This document shows, piece by piece, positions 1 to 6,928 of a stretch of 19,362 bases of DNA. Below the pieces are notes generated by a model. It worked only from the letters and a program-made list of their open reading frames with translations. It was not told the origin of the DNA and did no database searches. Position numbers and translations under genes: made by a program. This DNA is from UBA10364 sp049611965 (GTDB lineage Bacteria > Bacteroidota > Bacteroidia > Flavobacteriales > Schleiferiaceae), in the NCBI GenBank assembly GCA_049611965.1, contig JBMZBC010000029.1, forward strand, positions 1 to 19,362, in the 5' to 3' direction. Every line of letters begins with the position of its first letter. Within the stretch, counting starts at the first letter, position 1.

Positions 1-55
1 GCTGAAAATTTGGCACGGCACCATAGAGCCATTGTACAGCTTCAGTATAGGTCAT
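1..55 (-). CDS. folC: Folylpolyglutamate/dihydrofolate synthase, N-terminal fragment
   Basis: Only the first 18 codons are present; the gene continues beyond the left edge. The peptide reads MTYTEAVQWLYGAVPNFQ, which matches the opening of FolC proteins, where a short 'MTYxEAxxWL' helix leads into a 'PxFQ' segment. FolC adds glutamate to folates (and in many bacteria also makes dihydrofolate) in the cytoplasm. The ATG overlaps the tonB stop codon (TAATG), so it is almost certainly translated from the same transcript as exbB-exbD-tonB. An exbB-exbD-tonB-folC order is, to my knowledge, common in Bacteroidota, which supports the call. The catalytic domain is not visible, so the assignment rests on this short stretch plus context. 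Confidence 0.7.
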   Translation of the reverse strand, partial: MTYTEAVQWLYGAVPNFQ

Positions 56-918
56 TACTGCAATTCGAATCGGTAAACGATATATCCTACTTGTAATCCC
101 GCACCAGATTTTGGTGTCCACGTTGTTTTACGAGCAGCTCGTTCGGCTCGATCGGACAAACATGTACTAGTAAAGTTTGAAGATGGTCCATTCGGGATGT
201 TTACGCCTCCGGTGGTTTCTACCACTTTACCATTTGCGTCCACACGAATTTTAACTACGACAACGCCTTCTTTGTTACAGTCGTTGGTAGGTATATGTTG
301 GTTGAGAGGATCCCGACCAGCGAGGTAGTAATCACCGCTATTACCAATCCCTCCATTTCCGGTCCGGTTGGGGCTGAGAGGGTCTCCATTCGGATCGCCT
401 TGGTCGCCACCGCCTTGTGTTTCTCCTTCGCCGCTGCCGCTACCTTTATTGTTGGTATTGAACATGCGGTTTAATCGATCCGCTTTACGTTGGCGTTCTA
501 ATTCCTCTTCTGTTGGCTGTGGGTCCGGTTCAGGCTCTGGATCCGGCTGTGGGGTTTCTTTAGGCGTTTCTTTAGGTTGCTCTTTTACAGGCTCTTTCGG
601 CATTTCTTTTTTTGGTTCCTCTTTCGGTTCCTCGATAACAGGCGCATCTTCTACATCTTGTGTGACCACTTCTTCTTGAACCGGTGCCGTCTCCTCGACT
701 GGAGTTTCCGGTGCGGGTGGTGGCGGAGTAACAGGGGCAGCTTGTGTGTTGTCTCCAAATCCGTCATCGCTGAATCCAAAATTGATTGCAATGCCGTCCT
801 CAGGTGGAGGATCTTGATACTTTAGCCCGGCAATAGCAAACCATAGCAAGAGCAGGACGTGTATAGTTACCGTCCAAAACCGTGCTCTGTTCCTATTTCT
901 ATGCTCGTTGAATGCCAT
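55..918 (-). CDS. tonB: Energy transducer TonB
   Basis: A 287-residue periplasm-spanning protein that transmits proton-motive force from ExbB/ExbD to outer-membrane TonB-dependent receptors. The order of parts is typical: a short basic cytoplasmic tail (1-13), one membrane segment (about 14-33), a long Pro/Glu/Lys-rich spacer (about 61-137), a charged helix (137-152), a Gly/Asn-rich stretch (about 155-200), and a C-terminal domain (about 205-287) with a 'VKIRVDANGKV' strand and a final 'GYIVYRFELQ' strand. The C-terminal domain carries two cysteines, C214 and C253, possible disulfide partners in the periplasm. The ATG lies 2 bp after the exbD stop, and the stop overlaps the folC start, so the genes are one operon. 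The start fits because the membrane anchor follows at once. The family call is firm; receptor partners cannot be read from here. Confidence 0.88.
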   Translation of the reverse strand: MAFNEHRNRNRARFWTVTIHVLLLLWFAIAGLKYQDPPPEDGIAINFGFSDDGFGDNTQAAPVTPPPPAPETPVEETAPVQEEVVTQDVEDAPVIEEPKEEPKKEMPKEPVKEQPKETPKETPQPDPEPEPDPQPTEEELERQRKADRLNRMFNTNNKGSGSGEGETQGGGDQGDPNGDPLSPNRTGNGGIGNSGDYYLAGRDPLNQHIPTNDCNKEGVVVVKIRVDANGKVVETTGGVNIPNGPSSNFTSTCLSDRAERAARKTTWTPKSGAGLQVGYIVYRFELQ

Positions 919-920
919 AT

Positions 921-1322
921 TTAGTTCGGATCAGTGGCAATAATCATTTTCATGTTATTGCGGTAACCGATATCTAATAAACGTACAGTTTCGCCTGTTG
1001 GTACTGTTTGATCAGCACGAAGAACAACTACGGCTTGTTCATCAGCAGGTAATTTACCTACCTCACCGAGCAAGGTTCGTTCTACTTGATCGTAGCTTAC
1101 GATGGTGCCGTTCACATCAAATTCTAAATCTTCATTCACCGTGAGGGTGATGTTTTTCTTCTTGACTGTCTGAGCACCACTCTTTGGAAGAATAATGTCT
1201 AGGGCACTAGAGGTTACCAAAGTGGAAGCCAGGATGAAGAAAATGAGCAGCAAGAATACAAGGTCAGTCATGGAAGACATGTTCACCTCGGCGCTTACTT
1301 TACTTCTTGATCTTAAATTCAT
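921..1322 (-). CDS. exbD: Biopolymer transporter ExbD
   Basis: A 133-residue ExbD/TolR-family protein, a partner of ExbB in the inner-membrane proton channel that energises TonB. It has a short basic N-terminus ending in 'EVNMSSMTDLVFLLLIFF', a single membrane helix (about 20-40) and a periplasmic domain ending in 'GYRNNMKMIIATDP'. D20, at the start of the helix in 'MTDLVF', matches the conserved membrane aspartate needed for proton passage in this family. Length is normal. The gene lies 12 bp after exbB and 2 bp before tonB, as in an operon. ExbD and TolR are hard to tell apart by sequence alone; the adjacent tonB favours ExbD. Confidence 0.92.
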   Translation of the reverse strand: MNLRSRSKVSAEVNMSSMTDLVFLLLIFFILASTLVTSSALDIILPKSGAQTVKKKNITLTVNEDLEFDVNGTIVSYDQVERTLLGEVGKLPADEQAVVVLRADQTVPTGETVRLLDIGYRNNMKMIIATDPN

Positions 1323-1334
1323 AATCGATTCCGA

Positions 1335-2033
1335 TTAAGCAGGTTCGTGCAACAAATCCAAGAAGTCCATGGCGCTATCCTCTAGCTTGTACACCACACG
1401 GTCTACTCGAGTCACCAGGAAGTTGTATCCGAAGTAAGCAATGATACCGACCAAAAGACCTGCTACCGTAGTAGTCATCGCGGTGTAGATACCTTCTGCC
1501 ATCATATCTAGTTTGATCTGGCCACCGGCGTTTGCCATTTCCTTAAATGTCAAAATCATTCCAATTACTGTTCCCAAGAACCCAATCATCGGTGCGCCAC
1601 CAGAAATGGTAGCGAGCATAGGCAAGCCCTTTTCCAATCGAGTTACTTCTAGTTTGCCTTGGTTCTCAATCGCCTGAGTAATATCTCCTAACGGTTTACC
1701 AATACGGCTGATTCCTTTTTCAATCATGCGTGCCACAGGAGTACTCTCTGCCTTACAAAGTGCTCCAGCTGCATCTAGCTTGCCGTCCATCACCATATCC
1801 TTAATGTTGTTCATGAAGTTCGGGTCTACCTTGTTGGCAGAGCGGATGGCACCGAAGCGCTCAAAGAAAATATAAACGGCGAAAATGCTCAGCACTCCAA
1901 GGAATGCCATGATCAAAATCCCACCTATTCCACCTGAGGTCATTAGCTCCAGGATAGACATTGTTTTTTCTGTTGGTTCTTCAGTTAACACGGCCTCTGC
2001 GCCCGTTTGAATTTGAAGGAATAGTGTACTCAT
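1335..2033 (-). CDS. exbB: MotA/TolQ/ExbB family proton channel protein (ExbB)
   Basis: A 232-residue ExbB-type protein that forms the pentameric proton channel around ExbD in the inner membrane. Three hydrophobic spans are visible: one near the N-terminus ('GGILIMAFLGVLSIFAVYIF'), one in the middle ('ISGGAPMIGFLGTVIGMILT', the best conserved part of the family) and one near the C-terminus ('TVAGLLVGIIAYFGYNFLV'). The reading frame is open up to 2210, but that extension would run through the nhaD terminator and into nhaD coding sequence. The ATG at 2033, giving 'MSTLFLQIQTG', is therefore the better start. A weak -7-like sequence, GATATTTG (minus strand, 2053-2060), lies about 20 bp upstream. 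It is the first gene of exbB-exbD-tonB-folC. Confidence 0.9.
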   Translation of the reverse strand: MSTLFLQIQTGAEAVLTEEPTEKTMSILELMTSGGIGGILIMAFLGVLSIFAVYIFFERFGAIRSANKVDPNFMNNIKDMVMDGKLDAAGALCKAESTPVARMIEKGISRIGKPLGDITQAIENQGKLEVTRLEKGLPMLATISGGAPMIGFLGTVIGMILTFKEMANAGGQIKLDMMAEGIYTAMTTTVAGLLVGIIAYFGYNFLVTRVDRVVYKLEDSAMDFLDLLHEPA

Positions 2034-2063
2034 TTCTGCTATGTGATTTACCCAAATATCTAT

Positions 2064-2096
2064 AAAAAGAAAGCCCCCGCTTCGCGGAGGCTTTTG
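2064..2096 (-). terminator. Rho-independent terminator after nhaD
   Basis: A 10-bp stem with one mismatch and a 3-base loop (arms 2071-2080 and 2084-2093), followed on the minus strand by a T-rich run (2064-2070). It lies 27 bp after the nhaD stop and 31 bp before the exbB start. It should end the anmK-dehydrogenase-nhaD transcript and insulate exbB. The A-run on the other side makes it weakly symmetrical, but no plus-strand gene ends here. Confidence 0.85.
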
Positions 2097-2119
2097 AAAT
2101 ATCAACAACTTGAAAGGCC

Positions 2120-3433
2120 TTAAGCCAACAACATGTTTTGTAAGATATAAACTCCAGCTCCCGCTAAATATCCAACGAGTGCAAGCAGTGAAATATTCTT
2201 TAAATACCAACCAAAACTTATTTTTTCTAGTCCCATGACTGCAACACCTGCTGCAGATCCAATGATCAGGGCAGAACCACCCGTTCCGGCACAGTAGGCC
2301 AAGAACTGCCAGAAGGTACCGTCCTGCATAAACAAGCCAGCCTCAGTGGTTTCATACATTCCCATTGCCGCAGCAACGAGAGGTACGTTATCTACAATAG
2401 AAGAAAGTAGACCGATAATGATACCCACGACGTATACGCCATTCTGTGTATCGGTCCCAATACCTTCGTCAAGCGCTATAGCTAAATCTCCAAGCTGGCC
2501 CATGCTTTGAAGTGAAGCCACAGCCAAAAGAATCCCTAAGAAGAATAATACCGAAGGCGTATCAATCTTTTGAAGTACCCCGAGCGGGCTGAGGTGGTGC
2601 TTTACATCTGCAGGCTTTCTGCGGTGCATGATATCTGTAATCAACCATAAAACTCCCAAAGACAACATCATCCCCATGAATGGAGGTAGATGGGTAACTG
2701 TTTTGAAGATTGGAACGAAAACCAATCCTGCTACCCCAGCAAAGAAGACGAAGTTTCTTTCGAAAGGCGTAGTTGGGTCTAAATAATGTTCTGCATTTTC
2801 TGCTTTCAATGGGCGCTTGACGTCTCCTTTCAATCGAAAAGAAAGCAGTACAAGCGGTGCTAATAGGGTGAATAACGAGGGCACAATGAGGTCTGTAACA
2901 ACAGCACCTGCAGTAATCTGTCCTTTGATCCAAAGCATGGTTGTGGTTACATCACCAATAGGTGACCAGGCCCCTCCGGCGTTCGCTGCTACGACTACCA
3001 TACCTGCGAAGAACCAGCGGTCTTTCTGATCTGCGATGAGCTTGCGCAAAAGGCTGACCATGACAATCGAGGTCGTGAGATTATCCAAAGCTGCCGAGAA
3101 GAAGAAGCTGAGAATACCGATAATCCACATCAACTTTACCTTGTTGGTGGTCTTAATTCGGTCCGTAATTACAGCAAAACCTTCATGCGCATCCACAAGC
3201 TCCACGATGGTCATCGCTCCAATCAAGAAGAAAAGGATGGATGAAATCTCGCTGAGGTGGTGAAGTAAATGTTCTTCCACTTCGTGGTAATGGTGACTGG
3301 CTACGATGTATAGTGTCCAAGTCAATACTCCCGTAACCAAGGCTGCTGCTGCCTTGTCGATTTTGAGTTGGTGTTCAAAGGCTATGGCTGCATAACCCAG
3401 TACAAACACCACAAGCATCAAAGTGTAGGTCAT
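2120..3433 (-). CDS. nhaD: Sodium:proton antiporter NhaD
   Basis: A 437-residue integral membrane protein of the NhaD type within the ion transporter superfamily, exchanging cytoplasmic Na+ (or Li+) for external H+. Many hydrophobic spans are visible. Polar membrane motifs typical of the family are present: 'SAALDNLTTSIVMV' (around D117-N118), 'NAGGAWSPIGDVTTTMLW' (151-168) and, near the C-terminus, 'SSIVDNVPLVAAAMGMY'. A histidine cluster (H47, H48, H50, H55, H58, H59) sits between the first hydrophobic segments and could respond to pH; that is inference. The ATG lies 6 bp after the upstream dehydrogenase stop, so it is cotranscribed. Na+/H+ exchange fits a saline habitat. Length is normal. 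Confidence 0.9.
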   Translation of the reverse strand: MTYTLMLVVFVLGYAAIAFEHQLKIDKAAAALVTGVLTWTLYIVASHHYHEVEEHLLHHLSEISSILFFLIGAMTIVELVDAHEGFAVITDRIKTTNKVKLMWIIGILSFFFSAALDNLTTSIVMVSLLRKLIADQKDRWFFAGMVVVAANAGGAWSPIGDVTTTMLWIKGQITAGAVVTDLIVPSLFTLLAPLVLLSFRLKGDVKRPLKAENAEHYLDPTTPFERNFVFFAGVAGLVFVPIFKTVTHLPPFMGMMLSLGVLWLITDIMHRRKPADVKHHLSPLGVLQKIDTPSVLFFLGILLAVASLQSMGQLGDLAIALDEGIGTDTQNGVYVVGIIIGLLSSIVDNVPLVAAAMGMYETTEAGLFMQDGTFWQFLAYCAGTGGSALIIGSAAGVAVMGLEKISFGWYLKNISLLALVGYLAGAGVYILQNMLLA

Positions 3434-3439
3434 TGATTT

Positions 3440-4666
3440 TTAGATTAAAAGTTTCAAAGCATTCTCATATGCTTTGGAAGTAATGTTAGTGTGTTCCGAT
3501 TTTACGGCTTCAATATCTTGAAGTGCTCCTAATATAGTGTGACTTACGTCATGAAATATAGCTAGGTCAGTTAATTCTGCATCCTCTTGCATTAAATAAC
3601 CAAAAACTCGTGCCATTCCGCAGTTTGAGATGAAATCTGGAATGACCGCACATTTTTGATCGGCCAATTCTGCGATAGGACCGTAGAAAATTTCTTCATC
3701 AGCAAAAGGCACATTGGCTCCTGAAGAGATGATCTCCAACCCATTGTCCAACATTTGTGCGAGTTGCATTCGATTGACAAGCCTTGAGGCTGCCGCAGGA
3801 ATAAAAACTTCAGCTCCTATGGACCAAATGTCTTTGTTGGCCTGCTCGAATGGTATGATGTTCGGTGCGTTTAAGGCGTTACCGTTTTTATTATTGAACA
3901 AGTCCGTTATTTCTTCAAGTGAAAATCCTTCGTGCTTCATGAGTCCACCCGCAATGTCAATGATTCCCACAATTTTAGCACCCATTTGGCTCAGGTAGTA
4001 CGCAGCACCCGAGGCAACATTGCCCCAACCTTGGATGATCACGCGCTTTCCAGAAATATCTTGTCCCCACAGATCGTAAAGGTGTTTCACGCTTACAGCA
4101 GACCCGTAGCCTGTAATCATATCACCTACTTTCATGGAGTCCGAGCCCTTAGGTAATAGCTCTTCACTAGTTACACTGAGACTTACCCCGTCTTGCAGTT
4201 GTTTGATCTTTCTTGCTTTGGCAAAATCTCCCGGTTGGTAGTGACCGTTCAGCACACCCTCTTGTGGGTGTAGAATGCCCAACTCACTAGTAATTGGGAT
4301 CACTTCCTTTTTCTGGTCGACGTTCAAATCTCCACCAGTACCGTAATAGTTTTTCAACAAAGGATATACTGCTTTGTACCATCGGCGCAATACACCGTCT
4401 TTTCGAGGGTCGTTTGGATCGAAATCAATGCCGCTTTTCGCCCCGCCGATAGCAGGTCCTGCTACGGTAAATTTGATTTCCATGGTCTTTGCAAGAGATA
4501 GCACCTCACTTTCTGTAAGGCCTTTTCTCATGCGAGTTCCACCGCCTGCAGCTCCACCGCGGAGGCTGTTTATGACTACCCAACCTTTTGCTTCGGTCAG
4601 CGGATCGTGCCAATTAAAGACGATTTCAGCAGGGCGCTCTTCGAATGCGCGTAGTTGTTCTTTCAT
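3440..4666 (-). CDS. Glu/Leu/Phe/Val-type amino-acid dehydrogenase
   Basis: A 408-residue NAD(P)-dependent oxidative deaminase of the Glu/Leu/Phe/Val dehydrogenase superfamily. The N-terminal substrate domain contains 'GGAAGGGTRMRKG' (38-49), K65 in 'MEIKFTVAG' and 'AIGGAKSGI' with K77, the position of the catalytic lysine; 'TGGDLNVD' (110-117, D113) follows. The Rossmann domain has 'IQGWGNVASGAA' (211-222), and later 'EVFIPAAASRLVN' and 'ISSGANVP' match the nucleotide-binding half of the family. The motifs are diverged from both classical glutamate dehydrogenase and leucine dehydrogenase (for example GWGNVAS, ISNCGMA), so the substrate cannot be assigned from sequence. It lies 33 bp after anmK and 6 bp before nhaD in the same orientation. 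Confidence 0.85.
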   Translation of the reverse strand: MKEQLRAFEERPAEIVFNWHDPLTEAKGWVVINSLRGGAAGGGTRMRKGLTESEVLSLAKTMEIKFTVAGPAIGGAKSGIDFDPNDPRKDGVLRRWYKAVYPLLKNYYGTGGDLNVDQKKEVIPITSELGILHPQEGVLNGHYQPGDFAKARKIKQLQDGVSLSVTSEELLPKGSDSMKVGDMITGYGSAVSVKHLYDLWGQDISGKRVIIQGWGNVASGAAYYLSQMGAKIVGIIDIAGGLMKHEGFSLEEITDLFNNKNGNALNAPNIIPFEQANKDIWSIGAEVFIPAAASRLVNRMQLAQMLDNGLEIISSGANVPFADEEIFYGPIAELADQKCAVIPDFISNCGMARVFGYLMQEDAELTDLAIFHDVSHTILGALQDIEAVKSEHTNITSKAYENALKLLI

Positions 4667-4699
4667 CGCGTCTGTATTTAGGAAGCCCTAAGGTACTAT

Positions 4700-5752
4700 T
4701 TAAGGCCAAAATACTTTGCCCGAACTGTGATTTTTACCACTACCGGTAGTCGCTCCTAATACGTTGTCTTTCCCAGTAAACCTTAGGTAGGCAAGGAGTG
4801 CAAAAATGATGGCTTCTTTGAAGTTGACCACCTCTTTTTCAGGGCGTTCTAATTTCACTCCATACGCTTCTATACGTCCCAACAAATAATCATTCCATGC
4901 ACCTCCGCCAGTGACTAAAACACGTTTTCCTTCGAGAATAGTTGAAATCTGTATGGCAATATGTTCGCAATAGGTAGCAAGGGCATCTGAGGGCTGCAAG
5001 TAATCTACTTTGTCCAAGACTTTGGCTTCCACCCATTCCGCTCCAAGGCTCTTTGGTGGTTCTTGCTCAAAGTAGGGAAGACTATTTAGCTCTTCCAATA
5101 CCCATTGATTGATAGATCCGCGTGAAGCGTGCTTTCCTTCCTCGTCGTATTCTTTTCCCATTTCACGAGAAAGGGTATTCAAAACATAGTTCGCAGGGCA
5201 AATATCAAAGGCATGCATCACGCCGTCTCCTAGTTTAGGATTTCCGATGCTCACATTTGCAAAACCACCTAGATTAAGTGCTGCTTCATACATACCGAAC
5301 AGAAGGTGGTCGCCCATTGGTACTAAAGGAGCGCCTTGACCACCAAGCAAGACGTCCTGCATTCGAAAATCTGTGATGCATGGAATATCCGTAGCATGTG
5401 CAATTTCAGCCAAGCATCCCGCTTGAAAGGTGTATTTGTTTTGTGGATCGTGAAAAATGGTCTGACCATGAGAACCAACAGCGTGAATTTCGTAGGCTGT
5501 TTTTCCTTTGATATGCTCGATACATGAAATAGTCCAGCCGGCAAATGCTTGGTCAACTTGTGATTTTAGTGAGGCATCCTTGAAACAATTATTCACTAGT
5601 GTTTTAAGCGCATCGGGATACTCAAATTCAAAGTGTTCGAGGAGCTGCCATTGAAGGCCGTTCTCTTCGCTGAATTGAACCAAAGCGGCATCCATTCCAT
5701 CTAAGGAAGTACCGCTCATAAGGCCTAAAATATTGAGAGTTCCGTCGTACAT
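4700..5752 (-). CDS. anmK: Anhydro-N-acetylmuramic acid kinase
   Basis: A 350-residue cytoplasmic sugar kinase that hydrolyses and phosphorylates 1,6-anhydro-MurNAc to MurNAc-6-phosphate during peptidoglycan recycling. Visible motifs are the N-terminal phosphate loop 'GLMSGTSLDGMDAAL' (10-24), 'GSHGQTIFHDP', 'LNLGGFANVSI', 'AFDICPANYVLN' holding the likely catalytic aspartate, and the late 'VLVTGGGAWNDYLL' strand that contacts the sugar or nucleotide. Length suits the family; Bacteroidota members tend to be slightly shorter than the E. coli enzyme. The ATG is only 30 bp from the divergent acyl-CoA dehydrogenase start. It appears to be the first gene of the anmK-dehydrogenase-nhaD unit. Confidence 0.92.
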   Translation of the reverse strand: MYDGTLNILGLMSGTSLDGMDAALVQFSEENGLQWQLLEHFEFEYPDALKTLVNNCFKDASLKSQVDQAFAGWTISCIEHIKGKTAYEIHAVGSHGQTIFHDPQNKYTFQAGCLAEIAHATDIPCITDFRMQDVLLGGQGAPLVPMGDHLLFGMYEAALNLGGFANVSIGNPKLGDGVMHAFDICPANYVLNTLSREMGKEYDEEGKHASRGSINQWVLEELNSLPYFEQEPPKSLGAEWVEAKVLDKVDYLQPSDALATYCEHIAIQISTILEGKRVLVTGGGAWNDYLLGRIEAYGVKLERPEKEVVNFKEAIIFALLAYLRFTGKDNVLGATTGSGKNHSSGKVFWP

Positions 5753-5755
5753 TTG
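5748..5755 (+). promoter_or_regulatory. Candidate -7 element for the acyl-CoA dehydrogenase gene
   Basis: TACATTTG is an exact match to the Bacteroidota -7 consensus TAnnTTTG. It lies 27 bp before the ATG at 5783, implying a 5' leader of about 20 nt. It overlaps the anmK start codon on the other strand. No well-spaced -33 TTTG is visible; the nearest TTG (5733-5735) is only 12 bp upstream, so the call is tentative. Confidence 0.4.
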
Positions 5756-5756
5756 T

Positions 5757-5764
5757 CAAACCAA
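5757..5764 (-). promoter_or_regulatory. Candidate -7 element for anmK
   Basis: On the minus strand TTGGTTTG differs from TAnnTTTG at one position and ends only 4 bases before the anmK ATG. If used, the anmK transcript would be nearly or fully leaderless. No convincing -33 element is seen at the usual distance. Confidence 0.25.
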
Positions 5765-5782
5765 TAATAAACAGAATTTTCG

Positions 5783-6928
5783 ATGAACTTCAACCTATCC
5801 GAGGAGCATTTGATGATTCGCGATGCGGCACGAGATTTTGCCCAAAACGAATTACTACCAGGCGTTATTGAGCGCGACACCAACCAAACATTCCCACACG
5901 AACAAATCAAACAACTCGGCGAGCTAGGCTTTATGGGTATGATGGTCGATCCAAATTATGGAGGATCAGGTCTAGATACCCTTTCATATGTCCTGGCCAT
6001 GGAGGAGCTTTCTAAGATTGATGCTTCCGCTTCGGTTGTTGTGAGCGTCAACAACAGTCTCGTCTGTTGGGGACTGGATACCTTTGGTAACGAAGAGCAG
6101 AAGGCCAAATACTTGCCTAAACTTGCTGCTGGAGAACACATCGGCGCTTTTTGTTTAAGCGAGCCTGAAGCGGGTTCTGATGCAACTTCGCAGAGCACCA
6201 CGGCAGTCGATATGGGGGACCATTACCTACTAAACGGTACGAAGAATTGGATTACTAATGGTGGCAGCTGTGAGATTGCCTTGGTTATCGCCCAGACGGA
6301 TCGTGAGAAAGGGCACCGCGGTATTAACGTACTGATTGTCGAAAAAGGCATGGACGGTTTCGTAGTAGGACAAAAAGAAGATAAACTCGGTATCCGCGGA
6401 TCGGATACACATACCCTACTTTTTAACGATGTGAAGGTGCCGAAAGAAAACAGAATTGGCGAAGACGGGTTTGGATTCAAATTCGCGATGAAAACATTGA
6501 GCGGGGGACGTATAGGTATTGCTGCACAGGCTCTTGGTATTGCTCAAGGAGCGCTAGACCTTGCATTGGCCTATTCAAAAGAGCGCAAGACTTTCGGTAA
6601 ACCTATCCACGACCACCAAGCGATAGCTTTCAAACTCGCAGATATGGAGATGAAGGTAGAGCAGGCACGATTGCTTGTGTACAAGGCGGCTTGGTTAAAG
6701 GATCAAGGAATGCCTTACGATAAGGAAAGCGCCATGGCCAAACTTGCAGCCTCTGAAGCAGCGATGTGGGTGAGTACTGAAGCGGTTCAAGTTCACGGTG
6801 GTTACGGCTACGTGAAAGAATACCATGTAGAGCGTTTGATGCGCGATGCGAAGATTACTCAGATTTATGAGGGTACTTCAGAGATTCAAAGAATCGTAAT
6901 CTCAAGAGATTTGATCAAGAATTCCTAA
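5783..6928 (+). CDS. Acyl-CoA dehydrogenase (short/medium-chain type)
   Basis: A 381-residue FAD enzyme that oxidises acyl-CoA to trans-2-enoyl-CoA, passing electrons to electron-transfer flavoprotein. The three-domain order is intact: a helical N-terminus beginning 'MNFNLSEEHLMIRDAARDFA', the middle beta domain with 'AFCLSEPEAGSDA' and 'NGTKNWITNGG', and the C-terminal helical domain with 'AYSKERKTFGKPIHDHQAI' and 'VQVHGGYGYVKEYHVERLMR'. E363 in 'QIYEGTSEIQR' occupies the catalytic base position of short- and medium-chain dehydrogenases. Chain length, or a branched-chain substrate, cannot be fixed from sequence. It stands alone on the plus strand, diverges from anmK, and its stop overlaps the murF stop by 3 bp. 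Confidence 0.93.
   Translation: MNFNLSEEHLMIRDAARDFAQNELLPGVIERDTNQTFPHEQIKQLGELGFMGMMVDPNYGGSGLDTLSYVLAMEELSKIDASASVVVSVNNSLVCWGLDTFGNEEQKAKYLPKLAAGEHIGAFCLSEPEAGSDATSQSTTAVDMGDHYLLNGTKNWITNGGSCEIALVIAQTDREKGHRGINVLIVEKGMDGFVVGQKEDKLGIRGSDTHTLLFNDVKVPKENRIGEDGFGFKFAMKTLSGGRIGIAAQALGIAQGALDLALAYSKERKTFGKPIHDHQAIAFKLADMEMKVEQARLLVYKAAWLKDQGMPYDKESAMAKLAASEAAMWVSTEAVQVHGGYGYVKEYHVERLMRDAKITQIYEGTSEIQRIVISRDLIKNS

Noticed and set aside
368..825. Plus-strand frames rich in Ser/Gly or Phe/Arg opposite tonB
   Set aside because: They are mirror images of the Pro/Glu/Lys-rich and Gly-rich spacer of TonB, with no motif of their own.
2034..2210. An N-terminal extension of exbB of 59 codons
   Set aside because: It crosses the nhaD terminator and overlaps nhaD coding sequence; the ATG at 2033 gives a normal ExbB start.
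2562..2933. A 123-codon minus-strand frame inside nhaD
   Set aside because: It is an alternate frame of a clear membrane transporter gene, with no domain or spacing to support translation.
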